Origin: Streptomyces roseolilacinus
GTDB taxonomy: Bacteria; Actinomycetota; Actinomycetes; Streptomycetales; Streptomycetaceae
Assembly: GCF_014649335.1 (NCBI RefSeq)
Contig: NZ_BMSV01000020.1
Coordinates: forward strand, 1-43,898
Reading direction: 5' to 3'
DNA length: 43,898 nucleotides
Below, one piece after another: positions 8,144-17,500 of this stretch (position 1 is its first letter; every line of letters starts with the position of its first letter). Below the pieces are notes generated by a model. That model was given only the letters and a program-made list of their open reading frames with translations, was not told the origin of the DNA and ran no database searches. The translations under genes were made by a program, and so were the position numbers.

Positions 8144-9545
8144 TTAGTACTCCAGCAGCGTTTCGCGTCCTGAGCTGCGCTTTCGATAGTGGCAGTGGCG
8201 GGCGACGGCCTGGCGTTGTCTTCGCCAGGCCGACCATTTCAGTGTGTGGGTGACGGGGTCGCGGCCGGCTCGCGGGGGGGCAGAGCGTCCAGGAGCCGCC
8301 TGATCCCTGCCGCGGTGAGCGGGACGAGGGCCGATCCGTTTCCGCAGCCCCCTTTGCGGTGTCGCTCTGGGCTTGGGCGGCGAGTGCGGCCAGGACCGCG
8401 TGGGCGAGCATGGCCAGAGTGATGTGCCGGTACCAGCCGGTGTAGCGGCGGACCTCGTACTCGTCCAGGCCGCATTCGTTCTTCGCGGCCTGGAAGCACT
8501 CCTCGATCGCCCAGCGGGAGCCGGCGATGCGGGCCAGTTCGGCGATCTTGATGCCGACTGGGGCGTAGGTCAGATAGGAGGCGAGTCCGCCGGGATCGGA
8601 CAGGCTGCGGCGAGCCATCACCCAGCGGTGATGGGTGGGCGGATCGAGGTCGAAGATGAGGTGGGCGGGCAGCTTGGCCGCTGCCCGGTCGTAGATCCGC
8701 GAGCCCTTGGCCCCGTCACCGCAGGACAGCCACTGCCAGGCATCACCGGGTGCCTCGTCGATGAGCTGGTCGACGCGCCAGATGCCGGCCAGGGACTTGA
8801 TCTGCTGGGTCTGGGCACCGCCACCACATAGCCGATGTCTAGCTGTTCGAGCAGGCGGCGGAAGTGCCAGTCCTGCCCGTAGGCCTCGTCCGCGGTGACC
8901 CACTTGGCGGGCAGGCCAGTGGCCAGGCAGCGGCGGGCGATGTTCCGGGCCAGCTCTCCCTTGGTCGCGAAGTCGCGTTCATCGGGGATCTTCGCCGCCC
9001 GGCAGCGGTCACGATCGGGGTCCAGGCTTTGAGCAGGTAGAGCTCCCGGTCGACCAGGGCCCGGCCCGAGCCGGCGGCGTAGGCGGCGAACACGCCGATC
9101 TGGCAGTTGTCGATCTTTCCCGAGGTGCCGGTGTACTGCCGGCCGACCCCGGCCGAGGTGGTGCCCTTCTTGACGAACCCGGTGTCGTCGATGATCAGCA
9201 CACCACCGGGCCCGAGGCGTTCGGCCACGTAAGCGCGGACATCGTCCCGCACGGCGTCCGCGTCCCAGCGGTTGCTGTTCAACAGCCGCTGGAAGCCGTC
9301 CGGAGTGCGGTGACCTGCCCATTCCGCGAGCTGCCAACCGTTCTTCCGTGCCGCTTGGCCCAGCAGACCGCGCACGTAGTCCCGCACCGCATCCGCCACC
9401 GCAGATCCGCCCGAGCGAACCGGCCCGCCACCCGAGCGAACACCGACTCCAACTCTGCTTCCCAACCAGCGACTTCAGTCATCCCCTCCATGCCAGGGCA
9501 ACGACAACCGGCAGCTCAGGACACGAAGCGCTGCTGGAGTACTGA
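8144..9545 (-). mobile_element. IS701-type insertion sequence, about 1.4 kb, decayed
   Basis: Terminal inverted repeats of about 34 bp with four or fewer mismatches lie at 8144-8177 (TTAGTACTCCAGCAGC...) and 9512-9545 (...GCTGCTGGAGTACTGA). The length of about 1.4 kb and the transposase fit IS701. Flanking bases do not give an exact 4-bp duplication, so the element may have been rearranged since insertion. Confidence 0.8.
8160..9491 (-). pseudogene. IS701-family transposase, frameshifted
   Basis: The start near 9491 (MTEVAGWEAELESVFARVAGRF) soon continues in a second frame: VRDYVRGLLGQAARKNGWQL, then VLIIDDTGFVKKGTTSAGV (first Asp), to about 9030. It then passes to a third frame (ATKGELARNIARRCLA, WVTADEAYGQDWHFRRLLEQ; second Asp) and again near 8830 (GIWRVDQLIDEAPG, to RWAIEECFQAAKNECGLDEYE with the Glu). 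At least three frameshifts interrupt an otherwise complete DDE transposase. It is probably inactive unless some indels are assembly errors. Confidence 0.8.
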
Positions 9546-9684
9546 CTCGCTGCGCCTGTCTGCGGTCGCCTGTACGCCCCCGCTGTGTCCCCCGGCCGGT
9601 GCCCTGTGGCGGTGAACCGCGCGAAGTCCGGGATCCAGGTTGCGAGGGATCTTGCGCGGTCCGGTGGAAGCTTGCGAAGGAGGT

Positions 9685-9966
9685 TCAGCCGAAGGAGCCG
9701 TCAGCCCGAGTGGTGAAGTGCTCGCAACCATCGTGCTCGAATCGCACCCGCCCGTCGAAACCCGAGCCGGCCTGAGTGCAAGCTCCCCAGTCCCGCCCCA
9801 GCTTCCCGCTCAACGCCACCCAGAACTCACAGCCGCCGCACTGTGCGTCATACCACGCATCCCGATAGCCGGGCGTTGCGGTAGACCGGTTAACCAGCCG
9901 CAGCCAGCGCTCGTGAACCAGATCGTTGTGGCCGGAGTCATTGCCGGTCCACGGCCCTCGGGACAT
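9685..9966 (-). CDS. Conserved hypothetical protein, DUF3027-like
   Basis: I chose ATG 9966 because GGGGGAG precedes it at good spacing. The product is 93 residues. It has WYDAQCGGCEFWVALSG, KLGRDWGACTQ and a C-terminal GRVRFEHDGCEHF. The paired-Cys region with FWV.L.G.LG.DWG.C and FEHDGC resembles DUF3027-type actinobacterial proteins of unknown role; the four Cys and nearby His suggest metal binding. Similar-looking sequence continues upstream of this ATG in the same frame (CPVWLEGATACGGDHGFAGIHW) without a good start, so the gene may be a truncated longer one. It lies between an IS701-type element and a truncated plus-strand gene. Confidence 0.6.
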   Translation of the reverse strand: MSRGPWTGNDSGHNDLVHERWLRLVNRSTATPGYRDAWYDAQCGGCEFWVALSGKLGRDWGACTQAGSGFDGRVRFEHDGCEHFTTRADGSFG

Positions 9967-10176
9967 GCCGCTCCCCCATCCTCCCGTCGGATTCGCAAGG
10001 ACAATCTGCGCGGAGTCCACCTCCGGATGCCAATGAATTCCTGCGAATCCATGGTCACCGCCGCAGGCTGTCGCACCCTCCAACCAGACAGGACAGCCGG
10101 TGGCCTGGGCGCCCCCGGTCCGTGGCCGCGAAAACGCGGCGCACCTCTGGCACTCTGTTCGCCTACGGTTTCGTCC

Positions 10177-10266
10177 GTGACGAATCTTGAGCAGCAGCCC
10201 GGCCCCGACACCGAGGACCAAGAGCACGACGGCGACGTCCTCGCGTGCGCGAGAGGGTTTTCGTGA
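10177..10266 (+). CDS. Possible 29-residue ORF translationally coupled to the next gene
   Basis: A GTG at 10177 opens a short acidic reading frame (VTNLEQQPGPDTEDQEHDGD...) that stops at TGA 10264-10266, overlapping the GTG start of the next gene as GTGA. The overlap suggests coupling, but the frame is short and I recognise no family. It could be the truncated end of a longer protein. Confidence 0.3.
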   Translation: MTNLEQQPGPDTEDQEHDGDVLACARGFS

Positions 10267-10697
10267 GCGAGCGGTTGAAGACGACGTGCGCCTGGTGCGG
10301 TGAGCGGATCGTGTATGCGGATGCCGGTCGGCCGCCGGAGGACTGCCGTGACTCGCACCGCAAGCGGGCCTCGGAGGTACGCACGGCACAGCGGCGCGCG
10401 GCCCGGCCGGTCGACCAGGGCGGGCAGACGGCCGAGCCCGTGCGCGCAGTCGTCGAGCGGACCGAGACGGTGACGCGCACGACGGTGCGCCGCGGCCCGG
10501 CGAAGCCGCGGCTGCCGGAGGACATCTACGAGTGGCAGCACGCCCTCGTGCAGTTGCAGAACGCGGTGCGGGACCCGGCGACATCGCCGCCAAGGCCGTC
10601 GAGAGGCCGCACAGTCCCAGTTCACTTCCCTGCCGGGCGAGAAGCGGGCCGCAAAGTTGGTCTGCGACCTCGTCCATCAGCTGCTGTTCCTGGATGA
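10263..10697 (+). pseudogene. Putative zinc-ribbon hypothetical protein, 3' end replaced by IS110 sequence
   Basis: From GTG 10263 the frame gives VSERLKTTCAWCGERIVYA followed by EDCRDSHRKRASEVR. The CxxC...CxxxH arrangement suggests a small zinc-binding domain, followed by a charged Arg-rich region and then PEDIYEWQHALVQLQNAVR. After about 10575 the sequence loses this character, and within 45 bp the IS110 transposase remnant begins in another frame. The last 40 residues up to 10697 are therefore probably foreign. The function is unknown. Confidence 0.5.
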
Positions 10698-11120
10698 ACG
10701 GATCAGGAACAACGATCGGGAAATCCGCGAGACCTTCCGCACCGACGAACGCGCCGAAACCATCGAATCACTGCCCGGCATGGGCCCGATCCTGGGCGCT
10801 GAGTTCGTCGCCATCGTCGGCGCCTGACCAGCTACAAGGACGCAGGCCGACTCGCTTCCCACGCTGGCCTGGCCCCGGTTTCCAAAGACTCCTGCCGCCA
10901 CACCGGTAACTACCACCGACCCAAGCGCTAACACCGGCGCCTACAGCACGTTCTCTAACTGTCCGCACAGTCCGCGATAATGAGCCCCAGCCCCTCCAGG
11001 GACTACTACCTCAAGAAGCGAGCCGAGGGTCTGCTCCACACCCAAGCCCTGCTTGCACTCGCGCGCAGAAGGGTCGACGTGCTCTGGCGATGCTGCGTGA
11101 CAAGCGGTTGTTCACCCCTG
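10618..11120 (+). pseudogene. IS110-family transposase remnant
   Basis: Three successive frames carry C-terminal IS110 sequence. First comes QFTSLPGEKRAAKLV, then IRETFRTDERAETIESLPGM and GPILGAEFVAIVG to a stop at 10827. A second frame gives TSYKDAGRLASHAGLAPVSK and TGNYHRPKR to 10931. A third gives SRDYYLKKRAEGLLHTQALL and ALARRRVDVLW. The LPGMGPILGAEF and AGRLASHAGL motifs belong to the transposase_20 domain with the catalytic Ser region. The N-terminal RuvC-like DEDD half is absent. Confidence 0.75.
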
Positions 11121-11251
11121 TTGTACCAGCCATGTCGACGTAGCTTCGCGCCTCGTTTCAGGGCTGCGGAGGGCATGGTGCTGTTCGCCTGTAACACTGT
11201 TCCCGTAAGCACCGTGCGGGCGGTGCCAAGGGGGAAGGAACTGATCCCAGG

Positions 11252-11551
11252 ATGTCCCGATGGATCGTGCTGGCCGTCCCTGTTGACGGCGTTGCCGAGG
11301 CGAGTCGTGACGCGCGCACGGTCGTGGAATTGGAGGGCAGTCCGGAAGAGGCAACGGCGGCCCTCATACAAACGGTGAACACCTATGAGCACAGCATCCG
11401 GAAGGTACGCCGCCGAGGAATCTTCAAGTGCTCCGACCGGTCGTACTTCCTTCGCCTCCGAGGGCGCATAGCAACGTACGGCTTCCTTATCCAGCTTGCT
11501 GAACTGGTGCACGACTCCGACGCATCAACTGTGCCCCAACCCTTCACCTGA
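11252..11551 (+). CDS. Small hypothetical protein
   Basis: The 99-residue product has GGGGGAAGGAA about 12-20 bases before ATG 11252. It begins MSRWIVLAVPVDG and has a compact alpha/beta-looking composition. A basic middle (TYEHSIRKVRRRGIFKCSDR) is followed by YFLRLRGRIATYGFLIQLAE. There is no signal peptide or membrane segment. I do not recognise the family, although codon use and the ribosome-binding site make it a believable gene. It stands alone between the IS110 remnant and the intact IS5-type element. Confidence 0.6.
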   Translation: MSRWIVLAVPVDGVAEASRDARTVVELEGSPEEATAALIQTVNTYEHSIRKVRRRGIFKCSDRSYFLRLRGRIATYGFLIQLAELVHDSDASTVPQPFT

Positions 11552-11675
11552 TGCCAGGAATGAGCACCTTCACGCAGCAGTCAATCCGACAGAAAAGGGC
11601 ACAACGGTCACCCTGAGGTTTACTTTGAGCTCGCCCACCTTGCCAACGACGGCTTGACACACTGAGCCTTTTTCA

Positions 11676-11710
11676 TCCTCACCCTGAGCGGGTCAGAAGC
11701 AGGGTGAGGA
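11676..11710. repeat. Hairpin at the 3' end of the IS5-type transposase
   Basis: TCCTCACCCTG (11676-11686) and its complement (11700-11710) form an 11-bp stem with the transposase stop codon (11693-11695) in the loop. It parallels the stop-overlapping palindrome at 1827-1866. Confidence 0.75.
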
Positions 11711-12445
11711 CGGCCTGTGGACGAGGCTGGTGATCCGGGTGGTCGAGCACCGCAGTTTGCGAAGGAGTTGCCAGGACTCGAGGGTGGCGACAGCCTGCTC
11801 GACGAGGGCTCGGATCTTCGCGTGGGACCGGTTGACCGCCTGCCGGCCTGCGGAGAGGGTCTCCCATCGTCCCCGGCACGGGATGCGGACGGTGCTGCCG
11901 GCGCCTCGGTACCCCTTGTCGGCCCAGCACGGGATGCCGGCCTCGGCCAGGGCGTCGACGATGCCGTGTTCGCGGGCCGCGCGGACGGCGTGGACGGCGC
12001 CGGGCAGGGCCGGTGAGGCCCACAGCAGCCGGCCGAAGGGGTCGGCGATGACCTGCACGTTCATGCCGTGCCTCTTGTGCTTGCCGGAGTAGAACGGCCG
12101 GTCCGCGGCGATGCGGTCGATGGGCAGGAGGGTGCCGTCCAGGATCAGGTACGCCTTCGCCGACGCGGTCCGCACCGCGTCGGTCAGGCCGGGGGCGAGA
12201 GCGGCCAGGAGCTCGACTGCTTCGGTGACGTAGCGGTAGGCCGTCGTGGTGCCGATGCCGAATCCGGCAGCGAGCTGGGCATAGGTGTGGCCCATCCGCA
12301 GATGGGCGAGGGTGAGCAAGGCCTGGCGGCCGGCGGTCAGGCGCCGCCACCGGGAGCCGGTCGTGCGGCGGTGGCGCCGCAGCTGCTGCGTGAGGAAGCG
12401 GAGGGCGGAGCTGGACACGTCGACGCCCGATGGGTAGACAAGCAC
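11693..12445 (-). CDS. IS5-family transposase (intact)
   Basis: The 250-residue DDE transposase starts MLVYPSGVDVSSSALRF. An HTH region (about residues 60-85) contains YAQLAAGFGIGTTTAYRYV. The catalytic core shows LILDGTLLPIDRIAAD (first Asp), SGKHKRHGMNVQV, CWADKGYRGAG (second Asp) and RALVEQAVATLESW (Glu), then RKLRCSTTRIT near the C-terminus. All expected elements are present in one frame, so the protein could be functional. It cuts and joins the ends of its own IS. Two related but broken copies lie at 1420-1870 and 4367-5199. Confidence 0.92.
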   Translation of the reverse strand: MLVYPSGVDVSSSALRFLTQQLRRHRRTTGSRWRRLTAGRQALLTLAHLRMGHTYAQLAAGFGIGTTTAYRYVTEAVELLAALAPGLTDAVRTASAKAYLILDGTLLPIDRIAADRPFYSGKHKRHGMNVQVIADPFGRLLWASPALPGAVHAVRAAREHGIVDALAEAGIPCWADKGYRGAGSTVRIPCRGRWETLSAGRQAVNRSHAKIRALVEQAVATLESWQLLRKLRCSTTRITSLVHRPSSPCF

Positions 12446-12708
12446 GTGAAGCCTCTGGTGGAGACGGTTCTCTTGGTCGAAAACCCATCTACCAGGGGCT
12501 TCGCCACGTTGTCAGCCCAACTGCCCGACTTCACGGGCAGATTGGAAAAGGCTCAGTCACCGGACTCCATGCCGGACAGCCTCTCGGGTGGTGGAGGGGC
12601 TCGGGGGGCTCCGACGGCCGAGGTCGGGTCATCGCCCCGAACATCCGTCGGATACCGTGATACGGAGACCAACTTCCACAATCGACCGATTCGGGGGAGG
12701 AGGCGGAA

Positions 12709-13413
12709 GTGCGCGATCCGGAGGCCCTGACGCGGATGGCGGAGGCGACGAACCGCTTCGCCGCCACGGTCCGGTCGCCGACCGGCCGGAGACGCGGCAG
12801 CCGTCGCTGGTCCCGCCGTGGACGCGCGGGCATGTCGTCACCCATGTCGCCCGCGCCACCGACAGCCTGTGCCGCCTGCTCCGCTCGGTCCGTACGGGGT
12901 GGAGACGCCGCAGTACGCGAGCGCGGAGGTGCGGGCGGCGGAGATCGAGGCAGGCGCGGACCGCCCGGTGGAGGAGCTGGTGGCGGACGTCCTCGACACG
13001 GCGGCCCGCTTCGACCGCGAGATACGGGCCCTGCCGCCAACGGCCTGGCAGGCGGAGGTCCGTATGCGCACGGGCGAACTGCGCACCCCGGCCGACCTGA
13101 TCCTCATCCGCATCCGGGAACTGGAGGTCCACCACGCGGACTTGGCAGCCGGCTACACCTTCGAGGACATCCCGCCGGACACGGTGCGCCGGATCATCGA
13201 CGACATCGTGGCCGCCCTGCGTCGCCGAACCGACGTACCACCCATGACCATCAAGGCCACGGACACGGACCTCACCCACACCCTGACCCCGGACGCGGGT
13301 CCCACGGTCAGCGGCCCCCAAGCCGCCCTGCCGGCCTGGCTGACAGGCCGCGCCAAGGACGCCCCCTCCAGGCCGCCCCCGGTGACCTCCCTCCACCTCC
13401 CTCCTGGATCTGA
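12709..13413 (+). pseudogene. Maleylpyruvate isomerase family (mycothiol-dependent) gene, frameshifted
   Basis: GGGGGAGGAGGCGGAA precedes GTG 12709, which opens VRDPEALTRMAEATNRFAAT. The match then moves to frame 3 (PPWTRGHVVTHVARATDSLC) and next to frame 2 from about 12900 (PQYASAEVRAAEIEAGADRP, LDTAARFDREIRALP, IRELEVHHADLAAGYTF). It returns to the first frame for the end GDLPPPPSWI, stop 13413. WTRGHVVTHVAR and ELEVHHADL are the conserved metal-site segments of the DinB-like MDMPI fold. All three segments join to one normal-length protein (about 235 residues). Three indels break an otherwise well-preserved gene, which suggests recent decay or assembly errors. Confidence 0.8.
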
Positions 13414-13532
13414 CCCCCGCGCGCCCACCGGCCCCGGCCGCGTCCGGACCGGCGACGAACAGGAACCCCGCGGACTGCGCCCGGACCCTCCTCACGCCCT
13501 CGGCGCGGACGCCCGGCCGGGCGCACCGCACA

Positions 13533-13606
13533 CGGGAAGTGCCTTCCGCCTGGGACGGACACACCGTTCGGTACGTGTCAGCGTCCCCGCGCGGAAGGCA
13601 CTCCCG
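13533..13606. terminator. Long stem-loop between convergent genes
   Basis: CGGGAAGTGCCTTCCGC starting at 13533 pairs with GCGGAAGGCACTCCCG ending at 13606, with one bulged base. Inside, GGGACGGACAC pairs imperfectly with GTGTCAGCGTCCC. The structure begins 48 bp past the stop of the minus-strand secreted-protein gene and also lies downstream of the plus-strand isomerase gene, as expected for a bidirectional terminator. Confidence 0.7.
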
Positions 13607-13654
13607 CGTGCCGGCCCGGTACGTGGATTCGACCTCAGCCGGGAAGCGGCCGGG

Positions 13655-14239
13655 TCAGCAGGGCTTCACGTACCCGACCCCGCGCCACTGGCCGTGCGTG
13701 GTGCCCCAGGGGGCCGGCTTCGTGGAGCCCAGCCACTTCTTCGTGGGGCTGTACCAGTCGCCCACGCGGCCGCGCTTCTGGTTGTTGTACCAGGAGCCTC
13801 CGCTCTTCCAGCTGCTCGGCTTCTTGTGGAAGACGCACGAGAACCACTCACGCTCCGCGCCGGTGTATCCCCTTCCCGAGTAGCCGCACAGGGCCTTGTA
13901 GGTGCAGGTGTGGGCCTTGGCCGCCTTCTTGCCGCTCTTGTCCAGCTCGCGTGCGTACTTCTCACCCGGCAGAGGCAGCAGCAGCCGGCCGTCCGCGTAC
14001 CGGATCTCGTTGGCGGCGGTCTGCTTGCCGCCGTCCTGGGCCAGGGCCGCGTCGACCGCCTTCTGCAGCGCCGTCGCCTCCGCCGCCGTCAGACCCGCCG
14101 CCACCGCCTGGGCCCGGAAGGCGGACCGGCCCGAGTCGACGGACGCGGTGCCGTCCGCGAAGGCCGCGGGAGTGGCGAGGGCAGCAGTGACCAGGAAAGC
14201 GGAACCGATGGCCACCGACAGACGGTTTCCTCGTTTCAT
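13655..14239 (-). CDS. Secreted protein resembling peptidase-inhibitor family I36
   Basis: I chose ATG 14239 because GAAGGGA lies about 10 bases upstream and a clean signal peptide follows (MKRGNRLSVAIGSAFLVTAA, likely cut after FA). The mature part starts with a helical segment (about 35-100). A Cys-rich C-terminal domain contains CTYKALCGYSGRGYTG, WFSCVF and SGGSWYNNQ and ends in VKPC. The LCxYxGRGYTG...SWYNNQ pattern resembles I36 (SMPI-like) beta/gamma-crystallin-type secreted proteins; inhibitor activity is only inferred. Its start is 292 bp from the divergent nSTAND1-WD40 gene. This arrangement is repeated at the second nSTAND1 gene. Confidence 0.75.
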   Translation of the reverse strand: MKRGNRLSVAIGSAFLVTAALATPAAFADGTASVDSGRSAFRAQAVAAGLTAAEATALQKAVDAALAQDGGKQTAANEIRYADGRLLLPLPGEKYARELDKSGKKAAKAHTCTYKALCGYSGRGYTGAEREWFSCVFHKKPSSWKSGGSWYNNQKRGRVGDWYSPTKKWLGSTKPAPWGTTHGQWRGVGYVKPC

Positions 14240-14531
14240 GACGCAAAGTCCCTTCACATCGTGGATCGATCGAGCAGGCACCCGCGGTGCTCCCCGGAGG
14301 AGGTCACGGACACGTCCGACGCGTCACGCCGGTGCCTGCGGGGCGGCCGCTGTGGTCGTCCCAGTTCGAGTCCACCGGGTCCCTGGTTGTTGCACAGCCC
14401 TCTCCGAGACATGAAACAAAGCAGGTCAGCTGATGGGGTTGGCGAAATGACCGCTGTCCCGGCGCCATGGGGGCGTGCTGGAATGAGACGCCGCCGCCGG
14501 TGACGCGGGCGGCACGGGGGAAGGAAGCGAC

Positions 14532-17500
14532 ATGGGGCGTCCGGAGACGGACCTCGATCCGGCACAAGGGCCGGTTCCGCGATTTGCGTACGAGTTGCGC
14601 CGGCTGCGGCAGGAGGCGGGCGGAATCCCCTATCGGGAGATGGCCCGGCAGGTGGAGGTCTCGGTCTCCACCCTCTCGAGAGCGGCCAAAGGGGAGCAGC
14701 TGCCCTCCCTTTCGGTGACGCTTGCCTATGTGGCGGCTTGCAAGGGCGACACCGCCGAGTGGGAGAAGCGGTGGAAAGCCGTGGCCGCGGAGGTGGCCGC
14801 CGCTCCGCGCGCCGCCGACGGCGAGGAGCCGCCCTACCGCGGGATGACCCGCTTCGAACCCGGCGACAGCGAACTGTTCTTCGGGCGCGAGCAGGTGGTG
14901 GACGACGTGCTCGAACGCCTTCGCGCGCGCCGTTGCGCGGCCGTGCTCGGGCCGTCCGGCAGCGGCAAGTCGTCCCTGCTGCGAGCCGGTGTCGTCCCCC
15001 GTCTGCGCCGCCCGGAGCCGCCGGAACCGGGCCCGGCCGCCCTGCGCATCCTGACTCCGGGGCAGCACCCGGCGCGTACGCACATCGGCAAGCTGGAGCC
15101 CGCCGGACCGGGGCCGACCTACGTGCTGGTGGACCAGTTCGAGGAGCTGTTCACCCTCTGCGCCGACCCGGCGGAACGGGAGCGGTTCATCCGCCGGCTG
15201 CTGGCCGCCCGGCACCCCGACAGCAGGCTGCGTGTGGTGCTGGGCATACGCGCCGACTTCTACGGCCACTGCCTGCGCTACCCACACCTGGTGGACCTTC
15301 TGAAGGACGCGGCCGTGCCGGTGGGGGCGATGGGCCCGGCGGAGCTGAGGCAGGCGATCGTCAAGCCCGCCGCCACCCGGAACGTGATCGTGGAACGCGC
15401 CCTCACCACACGCCTCGTCGAGGAGATCGCCGACGAGCCGGGCGGTCTGCCGCTGCTCTCCCACGCCCTGCTGGAGACCTGGCACCGCCGCTCGGGAAGA
15501 ACGATGACGCTGCGGGCCTACGAAGCCGCAGGCGGTGTGCGCGGCGCCATCGCCCAGACCGCGGAAGACGTCTACGGATGTCTCTCCCCCGAGCGCGCCG
15601 AGCTGGCGCGGCTGATCCTGCTGCGCCTGGTCACCCCCGGCGAGGGCGCCCAGGACACCCGCCGGCCGGTGAACCGCGCGGAGCTGGACTTCGCCCCCGA
15701 GGAGGAGGTCGGCGCCGTACTGGACCGTCTGATCGACGCCCGGCTGCTGACCGTGGACGACGGCACGGTCGACCTCGCCCATGAGGCTCTCATCACCGCC
15801 TGGCCCAGACTGCGCGGATGGGTCGACGAGGGCCGCGACCGCCTGCGTGCCCATCGGCGCCTCACCGAGGCGGCCAGGGCCTGGGACGACCTCGACCGCG
15901 ATCCCGGCGCCCTGTACCGGGGCACCCGCCTGGAGACCGTCGAAGAACTTTTCGGCACCGCGACGCACGGCGCCGCCCTCACCTCGCTGGAGCGCTCGTT
16001 CCTGGACGCCGCCCGCAGTGCCCGCACACGCGACCGCCGCCGTCGCCGCGGCATCGCCACCGCCCTGGCCGCCCTGATGGCACTCGTCTTGGTCGCGGGC
16101 GTCGTCGCCTGGCAGGAGGGCCGTACCAGTGATCGGAGAAAGGTGGAGGCTGAGGCACGTCGGATCGCGGCCGTCGCGGACAGCATGCGGTTCTCGGATC
16201 CGGTGAGGGCCATACGGCTGAGCGTGGCGGCCTTCAGGCTCGCTGACACGGCGGAGACGCGATCGGCGCTGCTCAGTGCGGCGATGCAGAGGGAACTGGA
16301 CGTTTTCACCGTGCCCGACCCCGAGGAAGGGCAGGCCGTCCACCACTTGACGGCGGACGGCCGGACCCTGACGACCGTCACGCCTCGGCGCGTCGTGACC
16401 TGGGACGTGCGCACCCATCGCCGGACACACACCTACCCGGGAATCGGCCGGCCTCGTGAGGACGACGACATCGAGAGCTCGACCCGCGTGAGCCCGGACG
16501 GCCGGATCATCGCGTTGCTGGGAGAGGACCGCGTACGGCTGTGGGACGTACGGTCCGGGCGGGTGACACAAGAGGTCAGAAGCCCAGGGATGCCCCTGGA
16601 AGCCGTCTTCGGCCCGGACGGCCGCACTCTCGTCGTCCTGGGCGACGACATCGAGGTGTGGGACCTGCCGCGGAGCAGGCAGATCCTGCGGGTTCCGTTG
16701 TCACAGGAGGACAACATCCAGGACATGACCGTCAGTGCGGACGGCCGGTTGCTGGCCGTCTGCGGCGACCGGGAGCCCCTGCGGATCTGGGACCTCACCG
16801 AACGGCGCAGGGTCCGCCTGCCCCGGGCGGCGGAGGTGGCATCGTCCTCCTGCCGGCGGCACACCTTCGCCCTGCACCCTGCGGGTGACCTGCTGGCCCT
16901 GGCGACCGCCACCGGGATCCGCACGTGGGAACTCGCCTCCGGCCAAGAGCTGCTCGGACTGGACGTCGAATCGGTGGAGGCTCTGCGATTCAGCGCCGAC
17001 GGCAGGTTCATCGCCGTCGTGACCGGCGTCGACGAAATCCAGCTGTGGCGTACACCGGCGCGTCAGGAAAGCCTTCTCACACAGGACCCGGTTTTCCGCC
17101 ACCCCTTGCTGAGCGAGTCGGCGTACGCCCTGCGAGTGGACGTCGCGCAGGGCGTCATCCGGTACGCATCCCGAAACGGTACGACTGTACGGTCGCTGCA
17201 CCTGGGGCAGACGGTGACAGACCGGTGGCGGGCCGACCCTGCCAGTGCAGGGAAGTGGAGCGAAGACGGAAGAACGCTGGCCGTCCTGCATGTCAAAGGA
17301 GGACAGCGGAAGCTCGAATTGCTGAACGGGCGCACCGGACGTCTCATCTCCGCACTACCTGGTGCCGTGTGCCCGTCGGCATATCTGGGGCTGTGCACCG
17401 AGGTGATGTCGTTCAGCGCCGACGGCAGGTACTTCGCCTACGGTCCGGCTCGGAGCGCCTACTCCCCGGAGGCCCCGCCCCATCAACAGATCACCGTCTG

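Larger units (their letters stand above)
11661..12557 (-). mobile_element. IS5-type insertion sequence, 897 bp, apparently complete
   Basis: The terminal repeats share at least ACTGAGCCTTTT (11661-11672, complement ending at 12557). The element is flanked on both sides by CAC (11658-11660 and 12558-12560), consistent with a 3-bp target duplication. It encodes one uninterrupted transposase. Of the IS5-type sequences in the window, this one looks most recently active. Confidence 0.85.

Noticed and set aside
8144..9545. Target-site duplication for the first IS701-type element
   Set aside because: Flanks read TTAG or CTTA on one side and CTGA on the other; they do not match exactly.
13655..14281. 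Longer start for the I36-like protein (ATG 14281)
   Set aside because: It would place 14 residues before the signal peptide; ATG 14239 has the better ribosome-binding site and a clean signal sequence.
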